Positions 10,771 to 19,983 of a DNA stretch of 25,500 bases are shown here, one piece after another. Numbering within the stretch: the stretch's first letter is position 1; the number at the start of each line of letters is the position of its first letter. Location: contig NC_092573.1 of assembly GCF_037975245.1 (NCBI RefSeq), positions 11,289,501-11,315,000 of the forward strand, in the 5' to 3' direction. Below the pieces are notes generated by a model that saw only the letters and a list, made by a program, of their open reading frames with translations, was not told the DNA's origin and did no database searches. Made by a program: the position numbers and the translations under genes. Source of the DNA: Apostichopus japonicus (lineage: Eukaryota > Echinodermata > Holothuroidea > Aspidochirotida > Stichopodidae).

Positions 10771-12354
10771 CAGAGAGTTGTCAGAAACAGCATTACCTTG
10801 CATAGCGTGTGAGTATGGATTATACTACAATATCGCAGAAAGGGTCAGCGAAAGGAACCAAGTGTCGCCGTACTTTACCTCTAACGTTTATAAATTATTG
10901 AATTGTTCCTGGTGGAATGTCGTTGGACTACAGTAAAATATATTAAGTTTTCGAGTACTTAATTTCGTCTTTACTTTCAAATGGTCAAGAAGGGTATACC
11001 CAAAACCTTTGGTACTCTCCAATGCAAACTATTGTACCTTGCACATCGTCCACTATGTTGGCGGCCATGTTCCCCGCAACATGACACGGGGTTTAAATAT
11101 CTCAAGTTGATATATACAAACCATTCATTTAAGTCTCAAACTGTAGGAAAAGTTTATCAAATTTATCATTCACTGGAAACCTTTTGGAAATTTGTCAGTA
11201 ATTGAATAGCTTTAACAAATGACATATTTTCTTATTTCTGAGCAGATCTACACTATAGGTAAAATCAAGAAATTACATTTGATGGTAGATTTGTATAGAA
11301 CAGAAAATCCATTATCATATTGTAATGTAGTATGTAGTTATATCGCCATCATATTACTTTAAACATGTGCTTCCATGCCTCTTTGTCTTAAGGGTAACTT
11401 CTTACTTTCTGTTCCCGAGTTATTCCCCCCTCACCCACATCATAGTCGTACAAGCCCCATTGTCTTAATTCCATGAAATATTCATGCTTAACCACAGATG
11501 ACAACCTGTTGCATCTCATGTGTATTACAAATAAGGTTAGTCATAGTCATCTCCTATGTGTCTTAGTAATTATAAGTGAAAGAGTCTGTGACCAAGAGGT
11601 TATGTCCCCTTCACAGGAAGTTTTAATGACTTAAATACTGTAGTTTTTTAGTATGAGAAAGGAGTAGCATTCCAGACTTCAGAGAGTGCAGTTCAGATAC
11701 AATAACCTGGATCTGTATACTTCAGCAAAAAAATCATCACAGAATATATGAAGCTTATATTTTACAATTTAAATCTATGTCTGGAGTTTCTCTTTATCTG
11801 CTGTTAATTCTCCTTATGTAATAATGGAGCCCTGAACTAATTGAGCAGGAGCACCACGACGTAACAATATGCAAAAATGAGGGTGAAAATGGGTTTGTGA
11901 AAAATGTGCACGTTTTTGTATGTACATGTCGTTCTGTTATGGAAGAAACCAGACCTTAAACTGAAATCAATGTCCACTTCCATGTTTCTCTCTAACAATA
12001 AAACTTTGATGATGTCCTCTTTTAGCATTTTTTCTTGTGCTGATTCATCTGAAATATGAATGCTCTACATTGAATGGGATATTTTTAGTTCCACGGCACT
12101 TTAGGTAAAGTTGGAACTCTATCTATGCAATCCAGGTTGAAAACAATAATGGGAACTCCGTAACCAAACAAAACATCCTTTAAGCAGATGAAGGACATAG
12201 AAGGTACCGCACCACAATTAGAGTAGTGTTCAACCGCTCAAAAGGTTAACCATTGTCAGAGAAAAGAGGTAAAGTACCTAAGGTAAAGCTTGTTCATTCA
12301 TACTTAGTAAAGATTCCTAAATCCTATTGGTCCATTCAGGTCAGCTGACCGTGG
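10771..12354. other. Intergenic, no gene seen
   Basis: Open frames at 10981-11205 (+) and 11837-12028 (-) show no domain or composition signal. No repeat was recognised. Confidence 0.4.
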
Positions 12355-12376
12355 TTAATCCTGTGAGTAACGCACG
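12355..12376 (+). repeat. Detached copy of the palindrome arm (22 bp)
   Basis: This block (TTAATCCTGTGAGTAACGCA then CG) is identical over 22 bases to 12604-12625 in the right arm of the palindrome 250 bp downstream. It is inverted with respect to the left arm. It may mark the outer end of the same element. Confidence 0.7.
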
Positions 12377-12479
12377 GTAAAATTACGGGGCATCACTTTA
12401 ATAAATCTTTGGTTATATGTAACCAAAAATGTTTTGTTTTATGATTTTCCCCCACACAAATGGTAGTGTATGAATGAAC

Positions 12480-12645
12480 GGGGTAAATCAACGGTCTAGC
12501 GTGCGTTACTCACATGATTAATGCACTCCGGGTGTTAATGCTATCGCTGGATGCACTCGGGCTCCGCCCTCGTGCATCGCTTGCATTATCCCCCGATCGT
12601 GCATTAATCCTGTGAGTAACGCACGCTAGACCGTTGATTAACCCC
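12480..12645. repeat. Long hairpin / foldback element, 47-bp arms
   Basis: Left arm 12480-12526 (GGGGTAAATCAACGGTCTAG ... ATTAATGCAC) and right arm 12599-12645 are reverse complements at 45 of 47 positions. The 72-base spacer contains its own hairpin around GGGCTCCGCCC (about 12547-12580, GATGCACTCGGGC against GCCCTCGTGCATC). There is no coding capacity. This is the architecture of a snapback MITE, but clear target duplications are not seen. Confidence 0.75.
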
Positions 12646-13850
12646 TTATTTAAGCATATTATCAATTACTGTCATCGTTTGTTCTGCCTTTATATGAAAG
12701 AGCATAATTTGAAGTACAGATGGTGTGTAAATAGGGAGGATCGAAGGTGATATAAACCATTTTAGAAAATCTTTCGGTTAAATGTTGATATTACTCCGAG
12801 CGAGCAGATGGAAGGGTCGGGGTTCAGTATGCTAAACTTGCTCCTCTTCTAGCTCAAAATCTAAACGGTCATGATATGAAAGTTTGCAAATGCCATGATA
12901 GGCCAAGATCTCAGCTATCATGTGGTGGGTAGGATATACCAGTTGAAAACTTCTCTCTATGCTTTGGCAGGTCTTGAAAGTGACGAGTTTAGTGTGTAAG
13001 TCAATGGAACAATTGATTGTGGTGCGAGACCTAGAAGAGCCAATGTTGAAAGTATTAAACCACTAGCATGTGGGGCCCATGCCACCAACCACCCTTATTT
13101 ACTGTGTTGAAATTAACTTTAATTATCGGCTATACTATAAGAAGGGACAAAATACCTTAAGGTTGAAAATCCTTAATATCTATCGCTTCGGTAACTATGG
13201 TGATAAAAACAAAAGATTATACGTAAACCAGTAACTGTACGGAAATGATGAATAGTTTGTTACAATACATATGTCAACATAACCTTTACAGTCTTCTAAA
13301 TTCGTAACTTTTTTCACATGTGGTGATGAATGAACAGGATGAAAAATACTCGCAATGAAAGATATTAATGGAATGAAATTACCCCAAAGTATTGAATAGT
13401 TCTCCCCAGCGAATTCATCGAACTCTCACTCGTTGGAAATTGGCTGACAGTTCCCTCGTTGGAGAGCGAGAAATGTTGGAGTTATTTTCTTTGAGTTACT
13501 ATAATATATTTGTGTGTGGGTGGGTGGGTATGCACGTGTGTTGGTGTGGTTTAGGGGCATATGCGCTCATAGCTTTTCTTCTTGAATTTCGCTTTTCTTC
13601 TTGAATTTTCTTTTTAGTTTCTGTATATCAATTACCTGTCTACTGTGTGGTTTACTCTGTTTGAATTTACATTTATTTTATTTATATATTTACATATTCA
13701 TTTCATCTGTCGATATTGACGTTCTCGCTCTTGTTATGTGATTTATCTCTTTGTTATGATTGATTGATTAATATATATGTGCATTGAAATTGAACAGAAT
13801 GGATCAGACATAGTACGACTTCTCAAAAGGGTTACATAAGTTGTGCATGT
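12646..13850. other. Intergenic, no gene seen
   Basis: No convincing coding sequence. A short GTGTGTGGGTGGGTGGG patch lies near 13510. The open frame at 13392-13604 has no motif. Confidence 0.4.
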
Positions 13851-13885
13851 GGGAGGGAGGAGGATGGGGCGGGGGGGGGGGTAGG
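13851..13885 (+). repeat. G-rich tract, G-quadruplex-capable
   Basis: Blocks GGGAGGGAGG and GGGGCGGGGGGGGGG within 35 bases. Confidence 0.85.
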
Positions 13886-14345
13886 ATCTTTAACCAGATA
13901 ATTAAATATTTCAGTGAGATTCGATGCTTCAATGAAGGAGGCAGCAACACACCAGTTTAAGTTTTCAGTGACCATTTGGTGTTTTATAGCATTTTTGGAG
14001 AATAATGAATAATGAATGAATAAAATGAATAATGAAAATAACATTAAATACGATTACGGTAAATTAAAAACAAAAAATTGAGATTTAAGACCAAAAGCAA
14101 GCCTATCCAAATCTTTCTTCATCTTCCAACAGTTTTTCTTGTGGTTCAAAAGTATAACGCATATCTTCTCAGAACGAATTATTACATTCTTGCTCTCATA
14201 TTCTCTGCCTTCCACTTATTCTGTTTCTCTTTCGTCTTTACGTCAATCTTCCCGTTTACATTTCTGTGTTTTTAATGCAATATTAGATGGAAAGATGTCT
14301 AGGCGACAAAATACTGAGAAACTCAACAGAAAAGATTTGATTCAT

Positions 14346-14347
<2 letters not shown>
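13886..14347. other. Intergenic, no gene; short AATGAATA-type simple repeat at 13999-14040
   Basis: GAATAAT/GAATGAATAA units form an imperfect simple repeat. Two overlapping open frames at 14078-14348 are hydrophobic and serine-rich without motifs. The second runs into the SINE tail. Confidence 0.4.
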
Positions 14348-14392
<45 letters not shown>

Positions 14393-14510
14393 GAAATCGT
14401 AATGAGTTGGAAAATCCAGAACAGTGAAAAAACTTCCAGCCTCCACCGGGACTCGAGCCCGGGCCTCCCGCTTTATATGCGGACACCCTAACCAACTAGG
14501 CTACGGACGC
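14348..14510 (-). mobile_element. tRNA-derived SINE A, copy 1, complete, with (TA)n tail
   Basis: Read on the minus strand from 14510, the head starts GCGTCCGTAG. The A box TAGCCTAGTTGG (14492-14503) fits the Pol III consensus exactly and the B-box region is GGCTCGAGTCC. The tRNA cloverleaf is still visible: GCGTCCG against TGGAGGC in the acceptor, CCGC/GCGG around a 7-base anticodon loop ATATAAA, and CCGGG/CCCGG in the T arm. A short body (CTGGAAG, TTTTTTCACTG, TTTTCCAACTCATTACGATT) leads straight into (TA)n at 14348-14389. Its length of about 120 bp without the tail makes it a very short SINE. The only long open frame here is a chance frame. Confidence 0.85.
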
Positions 14511-14748
14511 TGATTGTATGTCCAGAGGTTCGAAACCTGTAAGGAAGGTCGTTATTCCACTGTAGGAGTTTGCCATCTGTATCGAACAATACTAGTTCTG
14601 TTTTGATGACTTATTTGCCTTACTCTAGAGATCAAACATGATTCTAACGAACTCGAGAAATAATTTGTGATTCCTAAGCCGGATCTCGAAAGAGATACTT
14701 TGAAGAGACTTTTGTTAATGAAATGGAGGTAAACGACAAAGGCAAATG
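14511..14748. other. Spacer between SINE copies, no feature seen
   Basis: Unique-looking sequence without coding potential. Confidence 0.4.
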
Positions 14749-14875
14749 AATATATAAATAATTGAGATCGTTGTGAGTTGGAAAATCGAGAACAGTAAAA
14801 AACTTCCAGCCACCAACGAGATTCGAACCCGGGCCTCCCGCTTTATATGCGGACACCCTAACCACTAGGTATATA
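14749..14875 (-). mobile_element. SINE A, copy 2, 5'-truncated
   Basis: It matches copy 1 from the A box (CCTAGTGGTTAGGG) through the B box (GGTTCGAATC) and the body (CTGGAAG, TTTTCCAACTCACAACGAT), and ends in a short TA-rich tail (TATTTATATA). The first bases of the head are missing, replaced by a TATATA stretch that joins it to SINE B. Confidence 0.82.
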
Positions 14876-15020
14876 TAGTTAATAAATAAAGAACAACACA
14901 CCAGGAAAAAATCCAATTCACGACCGGTTTCGTCCTTTTGGGTCTTATCAGGCGAAGGTAGGACTCGAACCCGGATCTTGTGTCACAGACCGAAGTCCGT
15001 ACCACTCGACCACAGTGATT
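14876..15020 (-). mobile_element. tRNA-derived SINE B (Ser/Leu-like head)
   Basis: On the minus strand the head begins near 15020 with ACTGTGGTCGAGTGGTACGG (A box region TGGTCGAGTGG), and the B box is GGTTCGAGTCC at about 14964-14974. A body with CCTGATAAGACCCAAAAGGA and CGAAACCGGTCGTG follows, a GACCC...GGAC stem-like core of the kind shared by several SINE superfamilies. The 3' end is AT-rich (TTCTTTATTTATTAAC then TATATA). It lies head to tail upstream of SINE A copy 2. Confidence 0.75.
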
Positions 15021-15098
15021 CTACTGGTGTGTGAATGCGTATAAACTGGCTTTGTATGATTGTTATTGAGAGCGTATTACCCAAGTGTTATCATTGTA

Positions 15099-15253
15099 CA
15101 GAGTGCACCCCTGGTGCTTTGAATCCGACAGTTTACACAGAATAACCACTCTTTATAGGCAGGCTAAGCCGTAAATAAGAAATGAATGTGTATCAAGTGG
15201 TATGACAGATATATAGTAAATTGTCAGATTCTTAGCACCAGGGGTGCACTCTG
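15099..15253. mobile_element. 155-bp MITE-like inverted-repeat element
   Basis: The left end CAGAGTGCACCCCTGGTGCT is repeated in reverse complement at the right end. The match continues inward (TTGAATCCGACAGTTTAC against TAAGAATCTGACAATTTAC), giving arms of about 38 bp that leave only some 79 bp between them. The CAG start is compatible with hAT-type ends, but the 8 bp on each side (TCATTGTA and GAAAATCG) do not match, so the superfamily is open. No coding capacity. Confidence 0.72.
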
Positions 15254-15692
15254 GAAAATCGGATTATTTTAATCCGATTCCGTCGTAATTTCAAAGGAAT
15301 TGTTTTGGTTTTTTCTGGGACGGCAGATCGTTTAAGATGTTTACACCGAATCCTTTTTGATTTGATCGCCGATCTATGTTGGACCTGTTTCTATCTTTAG
15401 TGAAAAAACCTCGATCTATCAAAATATGAATTTGTTTTGTTCTTAATATTTTGGGGGTATCTTTTCATACAAAGATTTTTCGTTAGTATGACGGAAGCCA
15501 AGCAGCATTAATCCTTGATTGTGTTTTAAGCATATTATGATAAACATATCTTACCGACATGAAAACTTAATGATAGACATTAGCAAAACACGGGTTTCTA
15601 TAGCGACACATCTTATAACCTTCGATCAAAGCATCTTCCATAACAGCTATCAACATTTACATCACGATTACATGAGATATTGACTATATTGA
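15254..15692. other. Intergenic, no gene seen
   Basis: AT-rich sequence with stops in all frames and no recognised repeat. Confidence 0.4.
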
Positions 15693-15981
<289 letters not shown>

Positions 15982-16129
15982 CAGTTTGGCAAATATACTT
16001 TATCGATAAGACATCGTCAATAATGCATGAGGTGATTGATAACTTTGAGATCGTTCAGGGTATTTTTTTTTTCCGCTGTATTTTCCTTTGATTTTTTGTT
16101 TGGTTTGAACGTCAGAAATTAACAAGATG

Positions 16130-16150
16130 CACTCTAAAAACCAAAGTGCT
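16130..16150 (+). repeat. Left terminal inverted repeat of the 5.27-kb element
   Basis: 21 bp, matching the reverse complement of 21382-21402 at 19 positions. Confidence 0.85.
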
Positions 16151-16340
16151 GAAAACAGCACATAGAGTGCTATTTTACAGCACTTTCCAAGAGCCCTGAG
16201 AGGGACAGCACCCTAAGTGCTATAAATAACACTCTCAATGGTGCTAACTATACCAGCACCTGAAAAGTGCTGCAACAGTCCCGCACTTTAAGTGCTACCA
16301 CCAGCACTGGAAAGAGCAAAGTAGGCACCTGTAAGTGCAA
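16145..16340. repeat. Left subterminal GTGCT/AGCAC cluster
   Basis: Seven AGTGCT or AGCACT hexamers plus four more GTGCT/AGCAC pentamers occur in both orientations within about 190 bp, several as near-palindromic pairs (AGTGCTGAAAACAGCAC). Arrays like this commonly act as transposase binding sites in DNA transposons, which is the inferred role here. Confidence 0.75.
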
Positions 16341-17615
16341 GTCCTTAGGTCAGTATTAGGGTGTACAGAGCACCACTTACTGTAGACTCAGAATCTGTAT
16401 CACTTGCAAAATATGGAATGTAAAGGGTAGGTCAAAACACAGCATCTCCTGACTGAAATAAAAGGGAACACATTTCTTTTCTTTCTTTCTTTTATTGCTT
16501 CCTGTACTTGAGAAATAAAAAATCATGAGTTAGACTTAAACCATATAGTGTAGACAGATTAGCTTAAGTATGTCAGCTAAGCCCTTTGTTTACTATAAAA
16601 ATTTAAGGCTGTTGACCAGAAGTGCTAGAGTATATCCATGCATAGTGTTCTAGCCTAACTTTATGTTTACATTTAGCCATGGATGTTACTAAGTTAAAAC
16701 ATGATATTAATTTACTGTATTAGTACTGAGTGATATTGACAGTAGATGGGACTATGCACCCCTAAAATCCAGTAAAATCCAGTAAAATCCAGATTCCAAC
16801 TGGATAAGATCTCAGATTGGACAAAATTAAATAAATAAACAAACCAGTTTTTACCACCCAATGAGGTTGAGTTTCCATGGTCCCTTATATTGAACAACAT
16901 CTTCAAACCTATTCACTCCACTCTTTTCATGAAGTCAAATGAAAATAACACCAACTTGATCCCCAAATGGGTCAAAAATAAACTGAAACACTGAATATCC
17001 TCTAACAGTCTGAATGAATGTTTTAAAACAAGATAAAAGTAACAGTGACAACACCCAATCAAGACTAAGTTAGGTAAACCTACGCTCCCAAGGGCGAGCA
17101 AGTGCCTGACATATTGTGAGTCATTAATTATTAATGAGTAATTCATGTGAGTGGCTGTGGCTGAGATCTGGTGCAAGCAGTATCCCTCCCATGTTTATAA
17201 GCAACTTAAATTATCAACTGTACAACCTGAATAACTGATCAAAACTTGATTTATCCATCACAACCAGGTTCATCTGGAGATGATTTTAGAGATATATGTG
17301 GGTCTAAGTTTTGTAGTGGTCAGTTTTGTATTTGCTTACCCTGTGTTGTAGGCCTTATAATTCTGTTAATGTCAAAAATCCAACTACACTTTAGATAATA
17401 GCTACATACTAAGCTCTAAAGGATTACAAGAATTGAAACACTGATCCCAAAGATAAAACATGTTTTTCTACTACAAAATGGCCATTGCAACTTACTTAAG
17501 AAACGTTATGAGAAATCATGAAAGAGATTAATGCTTGTAATTAAAACGAATAAATTTTCAGACATGCTTGCAAAAAACTTTCCTTTATGCTTTTAAGCTA
17601 AACTGTGAACAGTCT
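16341..17615. other. 3' part of the transposon: presumed 3' UTR of its gene, no other coding sequence
   Basis: No exon is recognisable here. On the minus strand an AATAAA (16496-16491) lies just before the left subterminal repeats and could end the transcript, giving a roughly 1.1-kb UTR. A 10-bp unit TAAAATCCAG is repeated three times at 16763-16792. Open frames at 16712-16906 and 16913-17176 (both -) lack motifs. Confidence 0.4.
16491..16496 (-). terminator. Candidate polyadenylation signal AATAAA for the transposon gene
   Basis: TTTATT on the + strand, read as AATAAA on the minus strand, located between the last exon and the left subterminal repeats. Placement fits, but no downstream GU-rich element was verified. 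Confidence 0.3.
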
Positions 17616-17948
17616 CTACTCCACATTTTGCAAAGCAATCCTTATCTCCTTAACACGATTACTTATCTTTTGACCTGATGGAGGTATGCCATACACCACA
17701 GTTTGGATAAAGGTGTAGAAATCTGTGAGCTGCACCGCATATGCTACAATAAAAACATAATGAACTTTCATTAGAATATCTGTAGCTGCTACAATTCCAC
17801 ATGCTTGCCTGGAAACAGGTAGGGCAACTCCATCCAGAACTACAAAAAACTGCTGCAAGTCAGTCACATTGCTTCCAATGGCCAAGAGGTGTGGCTGTTT
17901 TCTGCTGAGTTGGCTTTTCTTTGCATATTCTTCCACATTTGTTCCGAT
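17616..17948 (-). CDS. Last coding exon of the transposon gene (110 residues and stop)
   Basis: The exon starts after TTTCTTTCTTCTTAG at 17949-17950 and reads IGTNVEEYAKKSQLS, then a Pro-His-Leu-Leu-Ala-Ile-Gly strand, FFVVLDGVALP, an alpha-helical ATDILMKVHYVF stretch, DFYTFIQTVVYGI, and a basic end before the TAG at 17618-17616. Spacing of these blocks matches, from memory, the C-terminal domain of the SAMD3-like uncharacterized family, in which a hydrophobic strand is followed by an F.V..D...L strand and a Y.FIQ..VY helix. There is no signal peptide or transmembrane segment. The internal GTG at the VEEY position is not a start. The upstream splice phase is 0. Confidence 0.82.
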   Translation of the reverse strand: MGTNVEEYAKKSQLSRKQPHLLAIGSNVTDLQQFFVVLDGVALPVSRQACGIVAATDILMKVHYVFIVAYAVQLTDFYTFIQTVVYGIPPSGQKISNRVKEIRIALQNVE

Positions 17949-18460
17949 CTAAGAAGAAAGAAAATTAATTCATGCATTAATTTCCAAAATAGTGCCGATT
18001 TCTCAAGTAACCTCTGAAAACTTCAACTAGTCCAGCTGACAATTACTTCACATCCTGCTTGCATCACTAACCGTACTATTATATATCTTGCCTGAACTGC
18101 TGCCTGGCTTGTGCCATATTTTAACCAAATATAAAATCCATATTAATAACTAACCAGCTACAAAAATATGCAAATATAACTTGATATATAATACAGGATT
18201 ATCTGGCTCAGGTACAGAATAGTCTACATTAACCCACATCTGGATCAGATAGTTTTATGTGGTTGACTCTTATCTCCTGAAGGAAAGACACATTTAATAA
18301 GAGCACCTACCTGGACCGCCCAGCACAGATTGAGCCAAGGGGCTGAGGCCTAGAGGACAGAATGTCAGTACCAATATCCCCTAGGCTCAAATGGTTAAAG
18401 ATTGATCACTCTGCATGAATTTTGGCAGATCTTTCCCACTCAACGCACAAAACAACTTAC
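17949..18460 (-). other. Intron between the middle and last exons
   Basis: 512 bp, GTAAGT at the 5' end (18460-18455) and CTTCTTAG at the 3' end. No other feature is seen in it. Confidence 0.7.
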
Positions 18461-18579
18461 TGGTTGCCAGGCGATGAAGTAGTGGACATTGTCATCTCGA
18501 CTGCATTTTCTACTTTTCCTTGTGTTGAAAGACGGCAATAGGTGAACCTATGCAAAGAGACCGTACCTGGATGCATGTT
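18461..18579 (-). CDS. Middle exon of the transposon gene, with premature TAG
   Basis: 119 bp: two bases complete a split Glu codon, then 39 codons. It reads HASRYGLFA, TAG (18550-18548), VHLLPSFNTRKSR, and ends FIAWQP at the donor CCA|GTAAGT. The HLLP word and the run into QP-IGTN match the family, which argues that this frame is the ancestral one and that TAG replaced a sense codon such as TGG or CAG. The other two frames also contain stops or would break the phase to the last exon. Confidence 0.72.
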
Positions 18580-19826
18580 CTAAAGAAGAAAATGAAAAGT
18601 TTCTTAATAATGAAAAACATAAAAACAGATTACATATCTCAACAAAACAGATGTATATGTCAACAAAATAGTGTGACGTGTCAGTTAGTAATTGTTTGTT
18701 CCTACTACTTGCTCTAGAAATTGCAATATACAAATTACACATAGGCACTGCATGCCAAAAAAAAAAAAAAATTCTGATATACTTTTATGTCCACTGAACC
18801 CAGTTACATAGGCCTATGTCAATTTCACAGTCATAGGTCTTTTCAAAGTCACTAAAATAAATATGGTGGAAGACTGAAGGATTTCTGGGATTCTTCTATA
18901 ATTGAAATTGGTTAGGCCAGGAAATTAATACTTTTGCTTATTGAATGCACTGTTGGATGGAGGAAACTAAGGCATCAAGTGGTACAGTAACTTGTATCGA
19001 TGAATGAACCAAGCAAGTGGCTATACAGGTACAACCCTACACCACCAGACTTACAACATTGGTTCTAGAATGTTTCTAGAATAATAACACACCCCTCCAC
19101 CCACAGCGCTTTAACAGTACGTAGCTCAAGAAACAAATTTCCTTCAGTTTACCCTTACTCCACAGCTGGAATTAAAGAAAAAGTGAACAGGATTGCCAGC
19201 TTAATCAATTTTAGTGAATGGGCCTAAGAACTGGCTACAAATTTAGACCCAATAGTTATAACCTTTGATCTGAAATCTGGATACAAGTTTAAATCCACTG
19301 ATTTCAACAATTTGCGAGCAATCTGATAATGATCTGGCTATTTTTGATTCACACGCTGCAGCCTGAATTAACACTTAAATGATCTTTGACCTCAATTTTT
19401 GGATACATTCGTGATGGGTCCCCTCCCATGGATCAGTTTAGCCTAGTTAGCTTCAGTACTTGAAAATTCACATAAGACTGCAGGAGATAATACCACTTAA
19501 TGAACTATCGTTAGACAGGTAGATGCCCACCAATCACATAAGCTCCCACCAGCTTCTATGGTGTCAGAACTTAAGTCTTCTTAATCTAGATTGGAATGTA
19601 ATTCAGTTTTAGTTAAATCACTTTCATTCATTTCTTCCATGTATGTTTAAAGAAAGTTGGGTACCAGACAAACTGTTAACAGCATTGCCACTTTTCTGTA
19701 CATGATTTCACCTATAGCAGTCTTTTAAAGAGCTAACATACCAAATATTCACTACAGAAAACTTGACTGAACTTGCACAATGAGAGTCACATGACTACAA
19801 AATGTTAGCACTTTTTTGAAACATAC
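18580..19826 (-). other. Intron between the first recognisable and middle exons
   Basis: 1247 bp starting GTATGT and ending TTCTTCTTTAG. It contains an A14 run near 18756-18770 and nothing else I can support. The long open frame at 18548-18748 is intron read-through into the exon. Confidence 0.65.
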
Positions 19827-19983
19827 CCTCAGACTTTTCTGTTTCTTCAAATTCAAACTGAAGGTCCCGCAGAGCTGAGTTGGTGAGTACATGCTCCAAA
19901 TGAAGCGGGAATGTACCCTCCCATTTCATCAAAAAGTTATTGGCGACCTGATCTCCATACATCTGCTCAAAGTCTTGCAAAAT
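19827..19983 (-). CDS. First recognisable coding exon of the transposon gene
   Basis: 157 bp, entered in phase 0 after TTTTACTTGTAG and left in phase 1 at GAGG|GTATGT. It reads ILQDFEQMYGDQVANNFLMK then W, a Phe-Pro-Leu-His-Leu-Glu-His helix, and an acidic end (FEFEETEKSE). The pattern DF..(M/L)(Y/F)G......FL.KW..F is the block that, in the SAMD3-like uncharacterized family, precedes the HLLP region. If no upstream coding exon exists, translation could begin at its internal ATG (the M of EQMYGD), giving a very short product because of the TAG in the next exon. Confidence 0.75.

Larger units (their letters stand above)
17616..19983 (-). pseudogene. Transposon-borne gene of the 'uncharacterized / SAMD3-like' family, C-terminal part, one nonsense codon
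   Basis: Three exons join on the minus strand: 19983-19827, 18579-18461 and 17948-17616. Acceptors are pyrimidine-rich (TTTTACTTGTAG, TTTCTTCTTTAG, TTTCTTTCTTCTTAG) and donors are GTATGT and GTAAGT. Phases agree at both junctions (1 then 0). The joined product of about 201 codons follows the order of the C-terminal half of a large family of uncharacterized proteins in fish, cnidarians and other aquatic animals: a DF...W...F block, an HLLP block, a (Q)P-IGTN block and a final domain with LLAIG, FFVVLDG and DFYTFIQTVVYGI. A TAG at 18550-18548 interrupts the frame ten codons into the middle exon. The N-terminal half is not found in the 1.1 kb up to the promoter candidate. The family's function is unknown. 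A role in transposition is possible only by association with the inverted repeats. Either this copy is decayed or translation stops early. Confidence 0.75.

Noticed and set aside
14431-14510. Functional tRNA gene
   Set aside because: The cloverleaf is partly kept, but there are mismatches in the acceptor and D arms. The same block occurs three times with the same SINE body and TA tail, so it is a SINE head.
18548-18748. 66-codon minus-strand open frame
   Set aside because: It runs from the intron through the acceptor into the middle exon. Only its last codons (HASRYGLFA) are exonic, and no homology is seen upstream of the splice site.
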